Positions 35,385-47,695 of a DNA stretch of 64,000 bases are shown here, piece by piece. The notes beneath the pieces were generated by a model. It did not search any database and was not told the DNA's origin. It saw only the letters and a program-made list of their open reading frames with translations. The DNA is from Tolypeutes matacus (lineage: Eukaryota; Chordata; Mammalia; Cingulata; Chlamyphoridae): assembly GCA_026826555.1 (NCBI GenBank), contig JAKSZT010005175.1, forward strand, positions 943,722 to 1,007,721, in the 5' to 3' direction. A program made the translations under genes and the position numbers. Position 1 is the stretch's first letter. Each line of letters begins with the position of its first letter.

Positions 35385-36110
35385 ATAAAGTTTCATTCCC
35401 AATACTAATACCAACCTAAGGGTAGCTGTAACTATGTATTAGAGTAAGATGATAAATAGTAGGTGCCGGGAATATCCCGTTGTATCTAGAAAACCGGGAT
35501 GATTCTATCAATGACAGGGGCAGGAGCAAGAGGAGCCAAGGAGTCTCTTGCTGATAAAGTTGTGAAATTCTGGGCATTAAAAAAAAATGTAGTAATAACA
35601 AAAACAATACTTATATTTAATAGAAATATATTTTAAAAAATGGACACTAAGGAGTCCATGATACTACAAAAAAAGTATACAGAAAGAGTATAATAATGTA
35701 GTGATGAAACAAAAGCAGGATACAGTAGATTATTTCATTTTAATTGGGCTTTAAAACCTAAGTATTGTTAATATGGTTAAATATGGACTCAATGTATATA
35801 AATGAAAAAATATATAAATATGCTTATATTTTATTTTTTAATAATTTTCTTTCAAATAAAAAAAAATAAAACAACAGAAAAAGGCAGCTCAACAAGTTAT
35901 GGGAACATTACTCCTAAAAATTTATTTCCAGGCATTTTTATTTCATCTGATTCCAACTACTAAAGCAGTTGTTCCTCTAGTGTTCAGAAATATACTCATA
36001 TGAATACAGATTAGTTAAATGACATAGTCAAAGTCTCCTTATTAATGAAAAAGAAAAGAAAAAACCAATCATATTCATATCTCAAAAAACCAACTACATT
36101 TTATTTTTTC
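35385..36110. other. No identifiable feature
   Basis: AT-rich, with several A or T runs and no gene signal. Confidence 0.45.
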
Positions 36111-36114
36111 ATCC

Positions 36115-36355
36115 ATTAGAATTAATATAGTACCAAATTTGCTTTTGCCACAAAAGCATTTCAATGTTCTTGTTAACTATAGTTTATAAATTATATTAGT
36201 CATATTTTCCCATGTATCACCACGTTCTTAACACCCTGTAGTAGAAGAACATTCTGTATTTATATTATTAACCACAATCCTCATCTACTACCAAAATCAT
36301 TATTATACATTCCCAATATTATGCTCCAGCTGTCCTCCACCTAACATTAATCTTC
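36115..36355 (-). mobile_element. Probable L1 3'-end fragment
   Basis: 'aactatagtttataaattat', 'tttcccatgtatcaccacgttctta' and 'ccctgtagtag' follow the same word order as 44700-44870. Confidence 0.4.
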
Positions 36356-36647
36356 CTAGACTACTCATTTCAGCCACAATCACATCCATAAGTCAAAAGT
36401 ATTTGTTACAATCTTCATAATGTGCCATGTTTTATTTTTATAAGCAGTAACAATAAATATAAACAACAGTGAATTTTCCAAGTGGTCTCAGCAAATTAGG
36501 GGCTATACAAATATCAGGATGGACTAATTAGCACTGATGAGTAACTATAATAATTGACAGCAACAGTTGTCACAGAAAAGAACCAAATAGAGGATAATTC
36601 CAATATTCTGAATTAGATAGTAGTACTCACATGAAAAACTAATTATG

Positions 36648-36752
36648 GAGTACAGATATAGCTCAGTGATTGAGTGCAGTGCTTGCCTTCCATGTGTGAG
36701 GTCCTTGGATTGCAATTCCTGATACCTCCTAAAAAACAAACAAAAAAACCCC
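36648..36752 (+). mobile_element. Short tRNA-derived SINE (DAS-related)
   Basis: A 105-bp tRNA-like unit with an A box (tagctcagtgat) and a worn B box (GGATTGCAATTCC), ending in an A-rich tail. Exact duplications ACTAATTATG at 36638-36647 and 36753-36762 flank it. Confidence 0.85.
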
Positions 36753-37056
36753 ACTAATTATGATGAATCAATCTCTGATCTTATAGATGAAGATACAAGG
36801 TAGCCTTATTTATTAGACTAAATTACTCTTATATTAAATCAAGTAATAATAATATTAAAATATTTATTTCCTTAATTTGGCTAAGTGAAAATTGAAAGGA
36901 AATTTTTTTAGAGAGAGGTAGGTGGCAAAATTATACATATGGAATTGAGGAAAAGACCTATAAAATAGTGGACGTAGAAGTCATATTGACATTTAAAATT
37001 AACTATAAAAAGAAAAAAAAAACTATCCTTTGACACATTATTCCTGTTTTATTTTA

Positions 37057-37076
37057 TTATTATTATTATTATTATT
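37057..37076 (+). repeat. (TTA)n microsatellite
   Basis: About seven ATT/TTA units, perhaps grown from an older element's tail. Confidence 0.9.
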
Positions 37077-37310
37077 TTGCTTTCACATAGTTTTATTGAT
37101 CAAGTTGTAAATGTTTGTTCAAGAATCTTGATCACAATTATGAACAGCTACAAAACTTTTAGTAAATTATTATGGCTCATAAATTGTGCTTGTCAATAAG
37201 AGGGTGCATCTGAACTTTAAGTGAGAGCGGAAGTTTCTTACACAAAGCTCAGCTTATGCTGAAGTATTTACGGGTAAAGTGTAAAGATATCTGCAACTTA
37301 TACTGAAATA
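37077..37310 (-). mobile_element. Older L1-like 3' fragment
   Basis: 'ttcacatagttttattgatcaa' and 'tgctgaagtatttacgggtaaagtg...atctgcaactta' are typical antisense ends of old L1 elements. The next L1 inserted at its right border. Confidence 0.5.
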
Positions 37311-38871
37311 CTTTTTTTTTTTTTTACATTTCTCAATTAAATGTAATGGATACATATAATTTTTTTTTAATCAAACAATATATTACACAATATATTTGGT
37401 TCCTAGTAACGCATTCATACAGTATTTGGCCTTTTTTGTCTGGATTGCTTCACTCAACATAATGTCCTCCAGGTTCATCCATGTTGCCATATGATTTATG
37501 ACTTCATTTCTTCTTACAGCTGCATAATATTCCATCGTGTGAATAGACCACAGTTTGTTTATCCATTCATCAGTTGATGGACACCTGGGTTGTTTCCAGC
37601 TTTTGGCAATGGTGAATAATGTGGCTATGAACATCAGTGTGCAGATGTCTGTTCATGTCACTGCTCTCAGTTCTTCTGGGTATATACCCAGTAGTGGTAT
37701 TGCAGGGTCACATGGCAAGTCTATATTCAACTTCTTTAGGAACTGCCAAACAGTCCTCCATAGTGGTTGTACCATCCTGCATTCCCCCCAACAACGAAGA
37801 AATGTTCATATCTCTCCACATCCTCTCCAACACTTGTAGTTCTCTGTCTTTTTAATAGTGGCCATTCTGATAGGTGTGAAATGATATCGCCTTGCAGTTT
37901 TGATTTGTATTTCCCTAATCATGAGAGATGTTGAGCATTTCTTCATGTGTTTTTTTGCCATTTGTATTTCTTCTCCGGAGAAATGTCTATTCAAGTCTTT
38001 GGCCCATTTTTTAATTGGGTCATTTGTCTTTTTATTGTTGAGTTGTAACATCTCTTTATATATCCTGAATATTAAACCCTTATCAGATATGTGATTTCCA
38101 AATATTTTTTCCCATTGAGTTGGCTGCCTTTTCACCCTTCTGACAAAGTCCTGTGAGGTGCAAAAGTGTTTAATTTTTAGGAGTTCCCATTTATCTACTT
38201 TTTCTTTTGCAGAAAACTACAAAACAATGCTAAAAGAAATTTAAAAAGACCTAAACAAATGGAAAGACATTCCGTGTTCATGGATTGGAAGAATAAATAC
38301 CGTGAAGATGTCAATCTTGCCCAAAATGATTTATAGATTCAATGCAATACCAATCAAAATCCCAAAAGCTTACTTTGCAGAATTAGAGAAGACAATTACC
38401 AAATTCATCTGGAAGGGTAAGTGCACCCGAATAGCCAAAAGTATTCTAAAAAAGAAGAGCAATGTGGGAGGAATTTCACTACCTGACCTTGAAACATATT
38501 ACAAAGCTACAGTGGTCAAAACAGCATGGTACTGGCATAAAGATAGACATATCGATCAGTGGAATAGAATTGAGAATCCAGAAATATACCCTCACCTATA
38601 CAGTCAACTGGTTTTTGACAAACCTACCAAGCCCACGCTAGTGGGAAAAAACAGTCTCTTCAACAAATGGTGTTGGGAGAACTGGATATCTATAACCAAA
38701 AGAATGAAAGAGGACCCCTATCTCACCTCCTATACAAGAATCAACTCAAAATGGATCAAAGATCTAAATATAAAAGCCAGGACCATAAAACTACTAGAAG
38801 AAAATGTAGGGAAACATCTTCAAGACCTTGTAGTAGGTGGTGGTTTCTTGGACCTTACACCCAAAGCACAT
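37311..38871 (-). mobile_element. L1 with inverted 5' part (twin priming)
   Basis: From a T run at 37311 to about 38208 the minus strand encodes the ORF2 end ([20 protein letters not shown], then a Cys-rich WRGCGEI). From about 38212 to 38871 the plus strand instead encodes the part of ORF2 just before it ([20 protein letters not shown] through LDLTPKAH). The two halves adjoin in the protein with only a few residues lost, so this is one L1 insertion whose 5' part was flipped. I found no clear target duplication. Confidence 0.85.
37383..38135 (-). pseudogene. L1 ORF2 carboxyl end
   Basis: Two frames (38135-37806 and 37634-37383) together give the ORF2 end: [59 protein letters not shown], and after a frameshift PRCPSTDEWINKLWSIHTME with YYAAVRRNEVINHMATWMNL. 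The Cys-rich end motif is partly lost at the frameshift. Confidence 0.85.
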
Positions 38872-38916
38872 ATTCCTATTTTATTTACTTTAGGAGAAGT
38901 ATTATATTTCAAATGA
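38302..38916 (+). pseudogene. L1 ORF2 fragment in inverted segment
   Basis: A 204-codon open stretch, surprisingly free of stops, of the region after the reverse transcriptase: [75 protein letters not shown] and [20 protein letters not shown]. The last 15 residues are host sequence. It is part of a dead insertion, not a host gene. Few stops suggest a fairly young copy. Confidence 0.85.
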
Positions 38917-40255
38917 TAAGCAAGATTTGAGGGTCCAGATCTTGAAACCTCAGCTGGCATGAGAAAATATTCTTATTTATTTTTCTTTAGAAAGGTTACC
39001 TCAATTCCAGGATAGTCTAAATATTACTAAATAAAATTATCATAGTTAGTTAACAAATATGCACATCAATAATCATAGGAAATCACAACACAAAATATAG
39101 ACATAATGAATAAATTAATTAAATCTACAGATTTACTGTTTTCTACTTAGGCTTAAGTGCACATTTAGCAGCATGATCTGTCATCATCATATCGAGAATG
39201 CTTTGTCTTTAGTAAGTATTTCAACCCTTCAAAGGACTCATCTGTTTTGAATAGTTAGTTAAATTACAAATTCCTAAGGAAATGTAATTAATCAATAGAA
39301 AATATAAGTACAAACTCAAGAAGATTTAGATTAAGATTAGATAATGAGTTTAATAAATGGAGGATTAGACAAATTACAATTAAATTTACACCTTCCCACG
39401 TAATGATTTATAATCAGTCAATAAGATAAACACCTTTGTTAGTATGACGGTTCATAGCGGGGAAGGCCTTTCAGAGCCACAGAGTCTTCTTGATGTTGCA
39501 CAGATCATATCATATAGATTTTCACACTGAGCTTTATGACTGTTAACATACAACATATATCTTTTAAGTACAGGATGGATTTCTTCATCTTGTCTACGAG
39601 ATATTTGACTCTTATTGCTTAGACAATGTGGAATGGTGAGATTAGATGTTGAGAAGAATTACATAAACTTATCTGGCAACTTCTTAAGTGCAGTCATTGA
39701 AAGACTTTTGTTGTTGTTAATGAAATTTTGCTTAATTACATCAAGTAATAAATATATATGTATATAAAGATGCACACAATTTTAGTCATTTTTTTTCCCA
39801 GGCATTTTGATCAACTTATAGGAAACACAGAACTGAAATCTACATACGGTTGAGACATTACAACAGTATGAAAATTTTCAGGGGTCCTTGTTAGGTATGA
39901 TAGGATATTCTTTCTTCTGTTTTTATAATGCACACTTTTTAATTGACTTCAAAGCACTAAATCAATTTTACTTACATGCTTAAGCAAGATGCTATATTAA
40001 GCTGAATCTACTCTGTATGTCAAACAGGGAATGGCTACTAAGTAAAGCATGCTGGCAGTATTTATTAAAAACAGAATACTTAAAAGTTGTATTAACTTAC
40101 AAAAAAAGAACAAAGAAGAAATTAGGTAGCATTAATGTATTCAAAAGAGAAGATTAAAGTGAGATACTGGTATCTTGGAGGCAAACTACTGTTGATGTAA
40201 GATAGGTAACTTTTCTACATATATATATTTTTTTTCTCAATGCATAAGGGGAAAA
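38880..40255. other. No identifiable feature
   Basis: About 1.4 kb of AT-rich DNA without open frames or nameable repeats. Confidence 0.5.
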
Positions 40256-40864
40256 AATCAGGAACTTTTATCTAGAGTACAGCTGGCTCCCTCATCTAAG
40301 GGGAAGTTAGGGCCTGCCTCTTCAGACAGGATTTTTGTTATTAGTCTTGCCCTTAACTGTCCAGTATCCCTATGGCATGTTTTATGGTCCCACCTCTTCC
40401 TCCCACCAATTCTCTAAGTCTGCCTCAGAAACTCTGGTAATGTTGAGAATTTAATGGGTATTGCAACTTTGCTGTTCTTACAATCAGGTCCTGGATTGGA
40501 CCTCAAACAAATCTTTCCTAATGGATTACTAGCAATTAGAAACTCCTCAAAATTAATGGTTTTCAATTCAAAAGAAGACCTCTCACTTTCATAATCAACA
40601 TTATCATAGTAATAATTCTGTACCAGGATCAATAGATTTTTCACTGCCTTAATCTCTGCCTACACTTCATGAAATGACTCACTGATAATACAAGGCCATG
40701 GATTATCAGTGTCCTATTTCCACACCTGGAGACTTATCTGAATACTTCTTAAATATGTGAGCAAATTAATCCTAGAAAACCTTTTTGAGGGATTGATTCT
40801 AGGGTTATTCCTAATATCATTTACTGTATCATAAGAGAAGGATATGACAGTAAACACACACCAC

Positions 40865-41285
40865 ACATATTGGGCGATTTAAGGAAACTCATTAAAGGGA
40901 CAATTTACAAGATTTAAACAGAGTATGAGAAACTAAAAAAGATACATTAGTCCTTCGCTACAGAGATTTACCTCATCTAGACCTGAAGGGGCAAGGGGAA
41001 AGAGCAGTTACCAAATCCAGAGGAAAAGAGAGAGATTTTGTGCTGAGAGCAGCAGGACCTATTAATACTGTGGCTTTGGTCAAGGGTGAATGTGGCTCTC
41101 ACTGACCTTGCAGGGAAAGAGCTTTGGATTAAGTACTTTGACTTCAAGCTTTTCCTTACTTTCAATTCCTCCCTACATTGGCCAAAAGTAATTGTTAACA
41201 GTCCATACAAGAGGTCTTCTGGATCAGAAAGCATAATGGAAAATTGTAGGAATACATCTATTGCAGGAATTGGAAGATAGCACAT
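40865..41285 (+). mobile_element. LTR-like repeat, copy 1
   Basis: Aligns with the reverse complement of 43535-43870: 'aaagggacaatttaca', 'gacctgaaggggcaagggga', 'actgtggctttggtcaaggg' and 'ctcactgaccttgcaggga' occur in both in order. The wording resembles old ERVL-type LTRs, but I cannot name the family. Confidence 0.55.
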
Positions 41286-41724
41286 TAAAGATATATTGGT
41301 AGTTATATATTTATGAATACTCAAATGTACATTTATGGATACATATGTGCAATATACATGTATATATATATATTTTCATTTGGCTTCATCAAAACTCAGT
41401 ATGTAATGTGAAGGACAATTATGACTGAATGCATCTATCAATGGAGAGCACAGTCTCTAACCAAAACCTTTTGAGAGTTATTAAATAAGATTGACCTGAC
41501 TTTGCCAATGAATACTTTTGTTTAATTGCCTTATTAGTCATTCCTCCAAGTGATAAAACCATGAAGAAATCCATTAATCTAATATACTTGGGATTCAATA
41601 AATGGTATAAAAGACTCTGGAACTAACTGGTTTGAATATAGGAATGTTAGGATGATGGATGTCCTGCAAATTTTTTATAAATTCTGTGTTTCAGTTTTTA
41701 CCGGCAGCATAAAAATTTTGTTTT

Positions 41725-42075
41725 ATTCTCATAATGATTCTACAGTTATTTATATATGGTTCTATGAAATGAGATATACAGCCTCATTACTATATCCCAC
41801 CAACATTCTATAACAGTTTCTGAACCTACTGAGAGTAAAAAGAAAATTGGGATTTCCATTTTTAGTGGTGAGAAAATGCAACTTGCATTAAAGTAAGGGA
41901 TGAAAAATCTATGTAACTGACATAGAAACTAAAGGATTAGCCCTTGAAGGACATTTGTTAAAGGAATAACCCTTGTGAATATCTCAAGAGGCACAGAGAA
42001 TAGCGGACTATAGAAGAACATTTTATACTCATGCCCAAAATAAATCATGAAAAACTTTAAATTTCTTTCAATTTA
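41725..42075 (+). repeat. Duplicated block S2, copy 1
   Basis: Aligns in direct orientation with 47020-47345: shared words include 'acagtttctga', 'ctactgagagt', 'tttttagtggt', 'aaaggaataa', 'atatctcaag' and 'gactatag'. It is in no repeat family known to me. Confidence 0.6.
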
Positions 42076-42079
42076 TTTA

Positions 42080-42765
42080 GTTTTTCAGGTGACAAGTATA
42101 TAGTACATTTAGAGAGAAAGACAGGGAAAAGCTTGCATAAGCTCTGGGTCAGACTGTGCAGTAGAGAACAGCACACTGAAAGCAAAATTTTAACTTGTTA
42201 TTTGGTGCTTGTATTTCATCCTCAGGGGGAATACTGAAAATAGGTGCAAAATTTTGTTCTGTATTTTCTACTTGATTATTTTCCAGTCAGAAGAATTCGA
42301 CATTTAAGTTTCCCAAAGTTTACATGACCTGATAAAATTCAAAAATATTTTTGTTGGAATGGGTATTTGGCCAGAGAAATAAAGAAGTCAAGAGAAAATG
42401 GAGTGGGCATGACGATGGAAAATTTGGGGTTATCAAGAGAGCTCTTCACCAAAAGGCACTAGAATATTTTGGAGAATACCAAAGGGGAAATAGGGCAATA
42501 TCTGCCACCAAATTTACCATCTTCACTCTTTTGCATAATCATAACAATTATACGGTGTTGCAATTATATAGTATTAATTCCCAAGTTAAAACAAAATGCT
42601 CAATGCATAATATCTGTAACTGTATACAAGACAATCTGCTAAAGTCTCTAAATAAACTATTTCTTTTAAACTCCCTGTAATCTTATATGCTGTATTATTA
42701 TATATTGGATATAAATTAAATAGCATATGAGAAAAATGATTATTTGGAAGAGTTAATCAATTTTC
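42080..42765. other. No identifiable gene
   Basis: The 109-codon frame at 42351-42680 begins with an alternative start and has no family signature. Confidence 0.4.
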
Positions 42766-42769
42766 ATTG

Positions 42770-42860
42770 GTGACCAAGGTAGTATAGGTTAGAATCAGAA
42801 GTCAACTCAGGTCTGTCTGACTCCAATTTATGCTGACCAGCCCATATTGCCTCCCCAAAT
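42770..42860 (-). mobile_element. MIR SINE relic
   Basis: 'aatcagaagtcaactcaggtctgtctgactcc' fits an antisense MIR. Confidence 0.5.
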
Positions 42861-43134
42861 TGTATAATTTTCTTCAAAAACCTTTTAATATAATAGTTCT
42901 TTCAATCTTCCCACTTCTTTAAATTAAGGTTGCTATTATTCAAAAATAGTGATCAGTATTGAAGAAAGGAAATTTCTTGGACAAACCTGATTAAATGAAT
43001 TCAAACACTAAGGAGTGAGAGCCAGGAAATTGAAACTTTAGCAATCTGTTAGATGGTGCTTGTTGTTTCTGAATTAATTTGCTACTCATTTTTTATCTTC
43101 CATGCTTCAATCTCTGCAGTATTTTAAATATATA

Positions 43135-43535
43135 TAAATATATATTTTATTTTTAAGGAAGACTACATAAATGTTATGTCAAAAATAGTGGATTCTCATA
43201 TACCTCACCCTTGCCCCTTGCACACTTTTTCACATTAACATCTTTAATTAGTGTGGTGCATTTTTTTTTACAATTGATGAACACAAATTGAAGCATTGGT
43301 ACTAATCATGAAATCCAGCTTATGTAATAGTTTACACTTTGCCCCACAAAATTTTATAGGTTTTGAAAAATGTACAATGGCCTGTATCTGTCATTGCAAT
43401 GTCATGCAGGGCAATTCCAATGTCCCAAAAATGTCCCCATGTTACACCTACACTTCCTTCTCCCTACCCTCAGTTCCTCTGGTGGCCACTGCCTTTATAT
43501 CAATGATACAAGTTCTCCCATTGCTAGACTAATAA
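43135..43535 (-). repeat. Recurrent xenarthran repeat, copy C
   Basis: The T-rich left end, 'ctacataaatgttatg', 'tcattgcaatgtcatgcagg' and 'tggtggccactgccttta' match the reverse complement of 19250-19620. 5'-truncated. Confidence 0.65.
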
Positions 43536-43870
43536 TGTCTACTTTTGAACAATGTAGGGGAGAACTGAAAGGAAAGAAAAACCTGAGGTCAGACCACTTA
43601 ATCCAAAGTTCTTTCCCTGCAAGGTCAGTGAGAGCCACATTTACCCCTTGACCAAAGCCACAGTATTGGTCATGTTGCCCTCACCACAAAACCTCCTTTT
43701 TCTCTGGATTCTGGTAACTGGTCTTTCCCCTTGCGCCTTCAGGTGCAGATGTTGTAACCCTGTGTAGCAAAGGAGTATTTTATCTTTGTATTTTTCCCAT
43801 ACTTTCTTCACATCTTTGTAAATGGTCCCTTTATTAATTCTCCTTACATTACTCAATTACTTCACAGGCA
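43535..43870 (-). mobile_element. LTR-like repeat, copy 2 (inverted to 40865-41285)
   Basis: Contains 'tccctgcaaggtcagtgaga' and 'cccttgaccaaagccacagt' as reverse complements of the first copy. Both copies look old. Confidence 0.55.
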
Positions 43871-43879
43871 AGTACCAGA

Positions 43880-44195
43880 AAACCAGGGACAAATAGTCAC
43901 ATAATACACAGACAATTGAACTATACAGGCAATTTCTATTTCATAATAGGATGGGCTTTTGAAGAAGCCAGTTTTCAATTGAGCAGCAGATAATCTTTTT
44001 TTCTAAAAGAGCTATTAGGAAACATTTGTTCGAAATCAGAAGCATGTATGATTCCAGGAGAGTCAAACCAGAAATAGCAGTGCTGTAGTGGAGACAGCAC
44101 ATGTCAGGCAGATAAAGCTGCTCACCAGTTGTGAGACCTCATATATAAATAATTTAATCTCTTTAAGCCTCAGTTGCCTCCATGTAAAAGAAGAA
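43880..44195 (+). repeat. Duplicated block S3, copy 1 (contains a MIR)
   Basis: Aligns with the reverse complement of 47395-47695: 'tatacaggcaa', 'atttcataatagga', 'gtcaaaccaga', 'gtggagacagcacat' and 'ttaagcctcagtt'. The right 150 bases are a sense MIR, but the match extends well to the left of it. Confidence 0.6.
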
Positions 44196-44209
44196 ATATA
44201 ATTGTAATT

Positions 44210-44557
44210 AGTAGATTGGGCTGGAATATATAATAAAGGTGATGATGTTTGAAGAAGGGTCAAAACTGTGGTGGGTTGATCACAGGGCCGGGGTGTCACT
44301 GGTGGGGCTATGTGTGGGGAGAGGTGTACCTGGAGCATGCATATAAGGCATATGAATATGTTCAGTTGTTCATGGGACATTGTCTCAGTAGATGGAAACA
44401 CACACAATAACTGAAAAAATATTGAATTGCCATGCAGGGAGTCCTGCTACAGTCTCTAATAGAACAGCAAGAATCCCCCAAGTAAATGGGCAGTGCCTAG
44501 CAAAGGAGGACACAGAATATGCCAGGCCCTTGATATTGATGATTGTACTTATGAACT
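44210..44557 (+). repeat. Recurrent xenarthran repeat, copy D, left half
   Basis: Matches 18050-18350 in order, for example 'gttcatgggacattgtc', 'aacagcaagaatcccccaagt' and 'atattgatga'. It breaks off at the word equal to 18345 and resumes at 45888. Confidence 0.65.
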
Positions 44558-45887
44558 TTTTAAAACATATTTTATTAGAGAAGTTTTGATCTTACAAATC
44601 AATCATTCATAATGTGCAGAATTCCCACACAACACCCCTCTACTAACACCCTACATTGTTGTGTAACATTTGTTACAGACTATGAGAGAACATGATCATA
44701 CTGTTACCGCTAATTATAGTCTATACCATACATTTAGTATATTTTTCCATATCCTCCCATTATTAACACAGTACCTTCTTTGACATTGAAGCAAGAGTAT
44801 TACAACACTGTTGTTAATTGTATTTTCCCATGCATCTCCATATTCTTACCATATTGTAATAGTGATATATATTTGTTCTTGTTCCAAATGATCTTTTTAA
44901 TGCTTTAAATTGTATTTATACCTATATATAAAATTTCCCGATAACTCTCTTTAATCTGAGATGTATTTTTCTCTAATGAAAGGAGGATACAAAATCATAT
45001 ATCTCTTTGAGGTTTTAACTACAATGTTAGTTATAATGTTCCTCTGTTGTTTTAACTGTGTCAGAATATATTGAGCCATTTATAATGTTTTTATGTGACT
45101 ATTCATTCAAAATATGGCTTTCTGATCAGTCTGTTCAAAGCTGTATGTTAGTCAACTAAAGCTGCTTCTGATCTCTGTATCTTGAAGCCAATTGATTGGT
45201 GAGTTCTCCTTCATGGTATGCAGGTGTGGAGCTGGCAGCAATATATAGGAGTCCTCTCAATGACACATTGGAGAACACATTCCTCACAGGCTGCATTACA
45301 AAAGCCTACACATGGTTTTCCCTCATAATTTACTCAATATCTGTTCCATTAGAGAAACACCCTCATATATTTTTAAGTCTGCACATGACTGGCTGCTGAG
45401 TACTTCTGGTGTTAACAGGAAAAAGCTAAGGAATATGATGCTATCCTCTCCCACAGACTCCACATTTCTGATTTTAACATGGCCAAATGCATATGTCCCT
45501 CATTCTGCTTCCATTTATACTCTTACCTAACACTTTTACCCACAACCTTAGATACCAAATTTCCTATGTTGTCCTCTAAAAGACATTAAAATCAATTCAC
45601 AAATACGTTACCATTGTCTTCATAACTGATGTTCTAAATGTGTATTCTTTACTACTATTTTGGTGGTTTATTGACCGTTAATCTTAGACTTAGACTTAAA
45701 GTCTATTGAAGGTTTTAATGAAAAATATGATATAAAATGCTTGCATTTCACCCAGTTATAAAATTATTCTTTTATTTTTATTATGGGTGAAAATCAAAAT
45801 TTTCACAATACAAACCAATATTTGTAGGGTGATATATAAATATATATATGCATATATGTGCATTTGCTTACATAAACGTTCCTTGTG
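44558..45887. mobile_element. Composite insertion splitting copy D
   Basis: Its left 330 bases look like an antisense L1 3' end (poly-T-like start, 'gaattcccacacaacacccc'), its last 110 bases (45776-45887) match the 3' end at 5430-5537, and about 870 bases between are unclassified. Worn flanks 'cttatgaactt' and 'cttacataaacgtt' could be a target duplication. It may be more than one event. Confidence 0.4.
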
Positions 45888-46620
45888 TGATTGAAACTTA
45901 GCCTAGTGCTATATATTGTCTAAGATTTACTTCCTGAAAGCTGCCTTGTTGTTCAAGTGTGGCCTCTCTCTAAGCCAAATTCAGCATGTAGATTGACCAC
46001 CATCCTCCCAACCTGGGACATGACTCCCAGGAATGAACGTCCCTGACATCAAGGGATTATTACCAAGCACTGACTAGTGATGCATTTGGAAAAAAGACCT
46101 TGACCAAAAGGGAGAAATATTAAATACAAAAGAGTTTTTATGGCTAAGAGATTTCAAAGACAGTCAGAAGGTCATTCCAGATGTTACACTTATGCAAGTC
46201 TCAGCAGGATCTCACTGACCGCCAGAATAAACAGTGCCTCAAACAAAGGGGTTTCTGAGGGCTCTAGAGACATCTAGATACTATAAGCAGAGCAGACAAT
46301 CTCAGGAATTTGGCACACTGTCAATGGGCCTTATTTTGGAATTTATGCTCCCCAGTGTAACAGAGTTAAACTCATTTATAATTTCCCTACACATGGCTCT
46401 TCTGCCCATTTTATTTGAACCTATAATTAACACTATACTTGTTAATTATATGCCCTGCAGACTTAAATCTTTGGTTGTTCAATGCTGGTTGAGCCCTGAA
46501 TCTCGGCAGAGTTGCAACACATACTTTCCAGTTCATTGGTCTCACCTAAGACAACCAACAAAAGGGTGATGATGCACAACACCCATCCCAAAAAACAGAG
46601 AGTATCTACAACATAAATAT
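45888..46620 (+). repeat. Recurrent xenarthran repeat, copy D, right half
   Basis: Matches 18350-19100 in order: 'gtggcctctctctaagcca', 'gactcccagg', 'gaccttga', 'caggatctca', 'tctgagggctct' and 'atttggagtttatgctcc'-like words. The 111-codon frame inside (46234-46569) corresponds in place to a frame in copy B but differs in sequence. Confidence 0.65.
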
Positions 46621-46635
46621 TATTATATATATATA

Positions 46636-46676
<41 letters not shown>

Positions 46677-46967
46677 TAAAGATGCTTATATTACATAAAT
46701 GTTACACAAAAATTGCAGGGATTCCCGTGATCTCCTCCTCCCATACCACCCATAACATCTCACATAAACACTTTCATTAGTGTGGCACATCACCTGCAAT
46801 GGATATACACATCCTGGGGCTTTGCCACTAAGTATAGACCACAGTTCACATCATAGACCACACTCTCTCCCACATAGTTCTGCATGGTATATGCTGATGT
46901 AAAATGGCCTATATCCATCGCCACAACGTCACTCAGGACAACCGCCAAGTCCTTCAAATTCTAGGTA
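46621..46967 (-). repeat. Recurrent xenarthran repeat, copy E, with TA tail
   Basis: After a TA tract (46621-46674) the sequence 'attacataaatgttacacaaa', 'attagtgtggcacatca' and 'aaaatggcctatatccat' matches copies A and F in the same orientation. The 5' side is lost. Confidence 0.7.
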
Positions 46968-47019
46968 AGTTGTGTGATTCAGGAATTAATGGTGGTATAC
47001 TTTTTTTTTTGTTTTTTTT

Positions 47020-47345
47020 TTTTCCATAGTTATTCTACAACCATTTACATGTACTTATATGAGAGAAGGTACAAAACTTCATTTTCATATTTCACCTTCA
47101 CTCTATGACAGTTTCTGAAACTACTGAGAGTGTAAAGAGAGTCAGATTCTCTACTTTTAGTGGTCAGAAAGAAGTGAAAAACTGTAATTGGCACAGAAAT
47201 TTAAAGATTAGTCATTGAGAAATATTTACCAAAGGAATAATTTTATGTGGATATCTCAAGTACCCAAGAGAATGGCAGACTATAGAGAGGGAAATGTTTA
47301 TAATCGTGCTCAAAATAAATCCTGAAAATGTTTTAAGTGCTTTCA
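47020..47345 (+). repeat. Duplicated block S2, copy 2
   Basis: Direct copy of 41725-42075 with many changes and small gaps; followed by T runs and then block S3. Confidence 0.6.
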
Positions 47346-47394
47346 GTTTTCTTTTTTTTTTTTTTTCAATCTTAATTCCTTTTTTTACACAGAG

Positions 47395-47695
47395 GTAATT
47401 GAGGCTTAATGAGATTAAATCACTTCTAAAAGTTCGCACAGATGGTGAGACAGACCTTGAATCAATTTCTTCTGCTTGATATGTGCTGTCTCCACTATAG
47501 CACAGCTATCTCTGGTTTGACCCCTCAAATCACACACACCTCAGATTTCCAAGACTTGATTTTCTATTGCTCTTCAACATGAAAGACAATCTGATGCTCA
47601 AATGGAAAACTACTTCCCTTAAGCACATTCTATTATGAAATATAAGTTGCCTGTATATGTCAGTAGTCAGACTAGATTATGTGACTAGTTGTCCT
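47395..47695 (-). repeat. Duplicated block S3, copy 2 (inverted)
   Basis: Reverse complement of 43880-44195, including the MIR-like part (gaggcttaatgagattaaa) and unique-looking DNA (catttgagcatcaga in reverse). Confidence 0.6.

Noticed and set aside
42351..42680. 109-codon frame as a possible gene
   Set aside because: Alternative start codon, no motif, and ordinary AT-rich composition.
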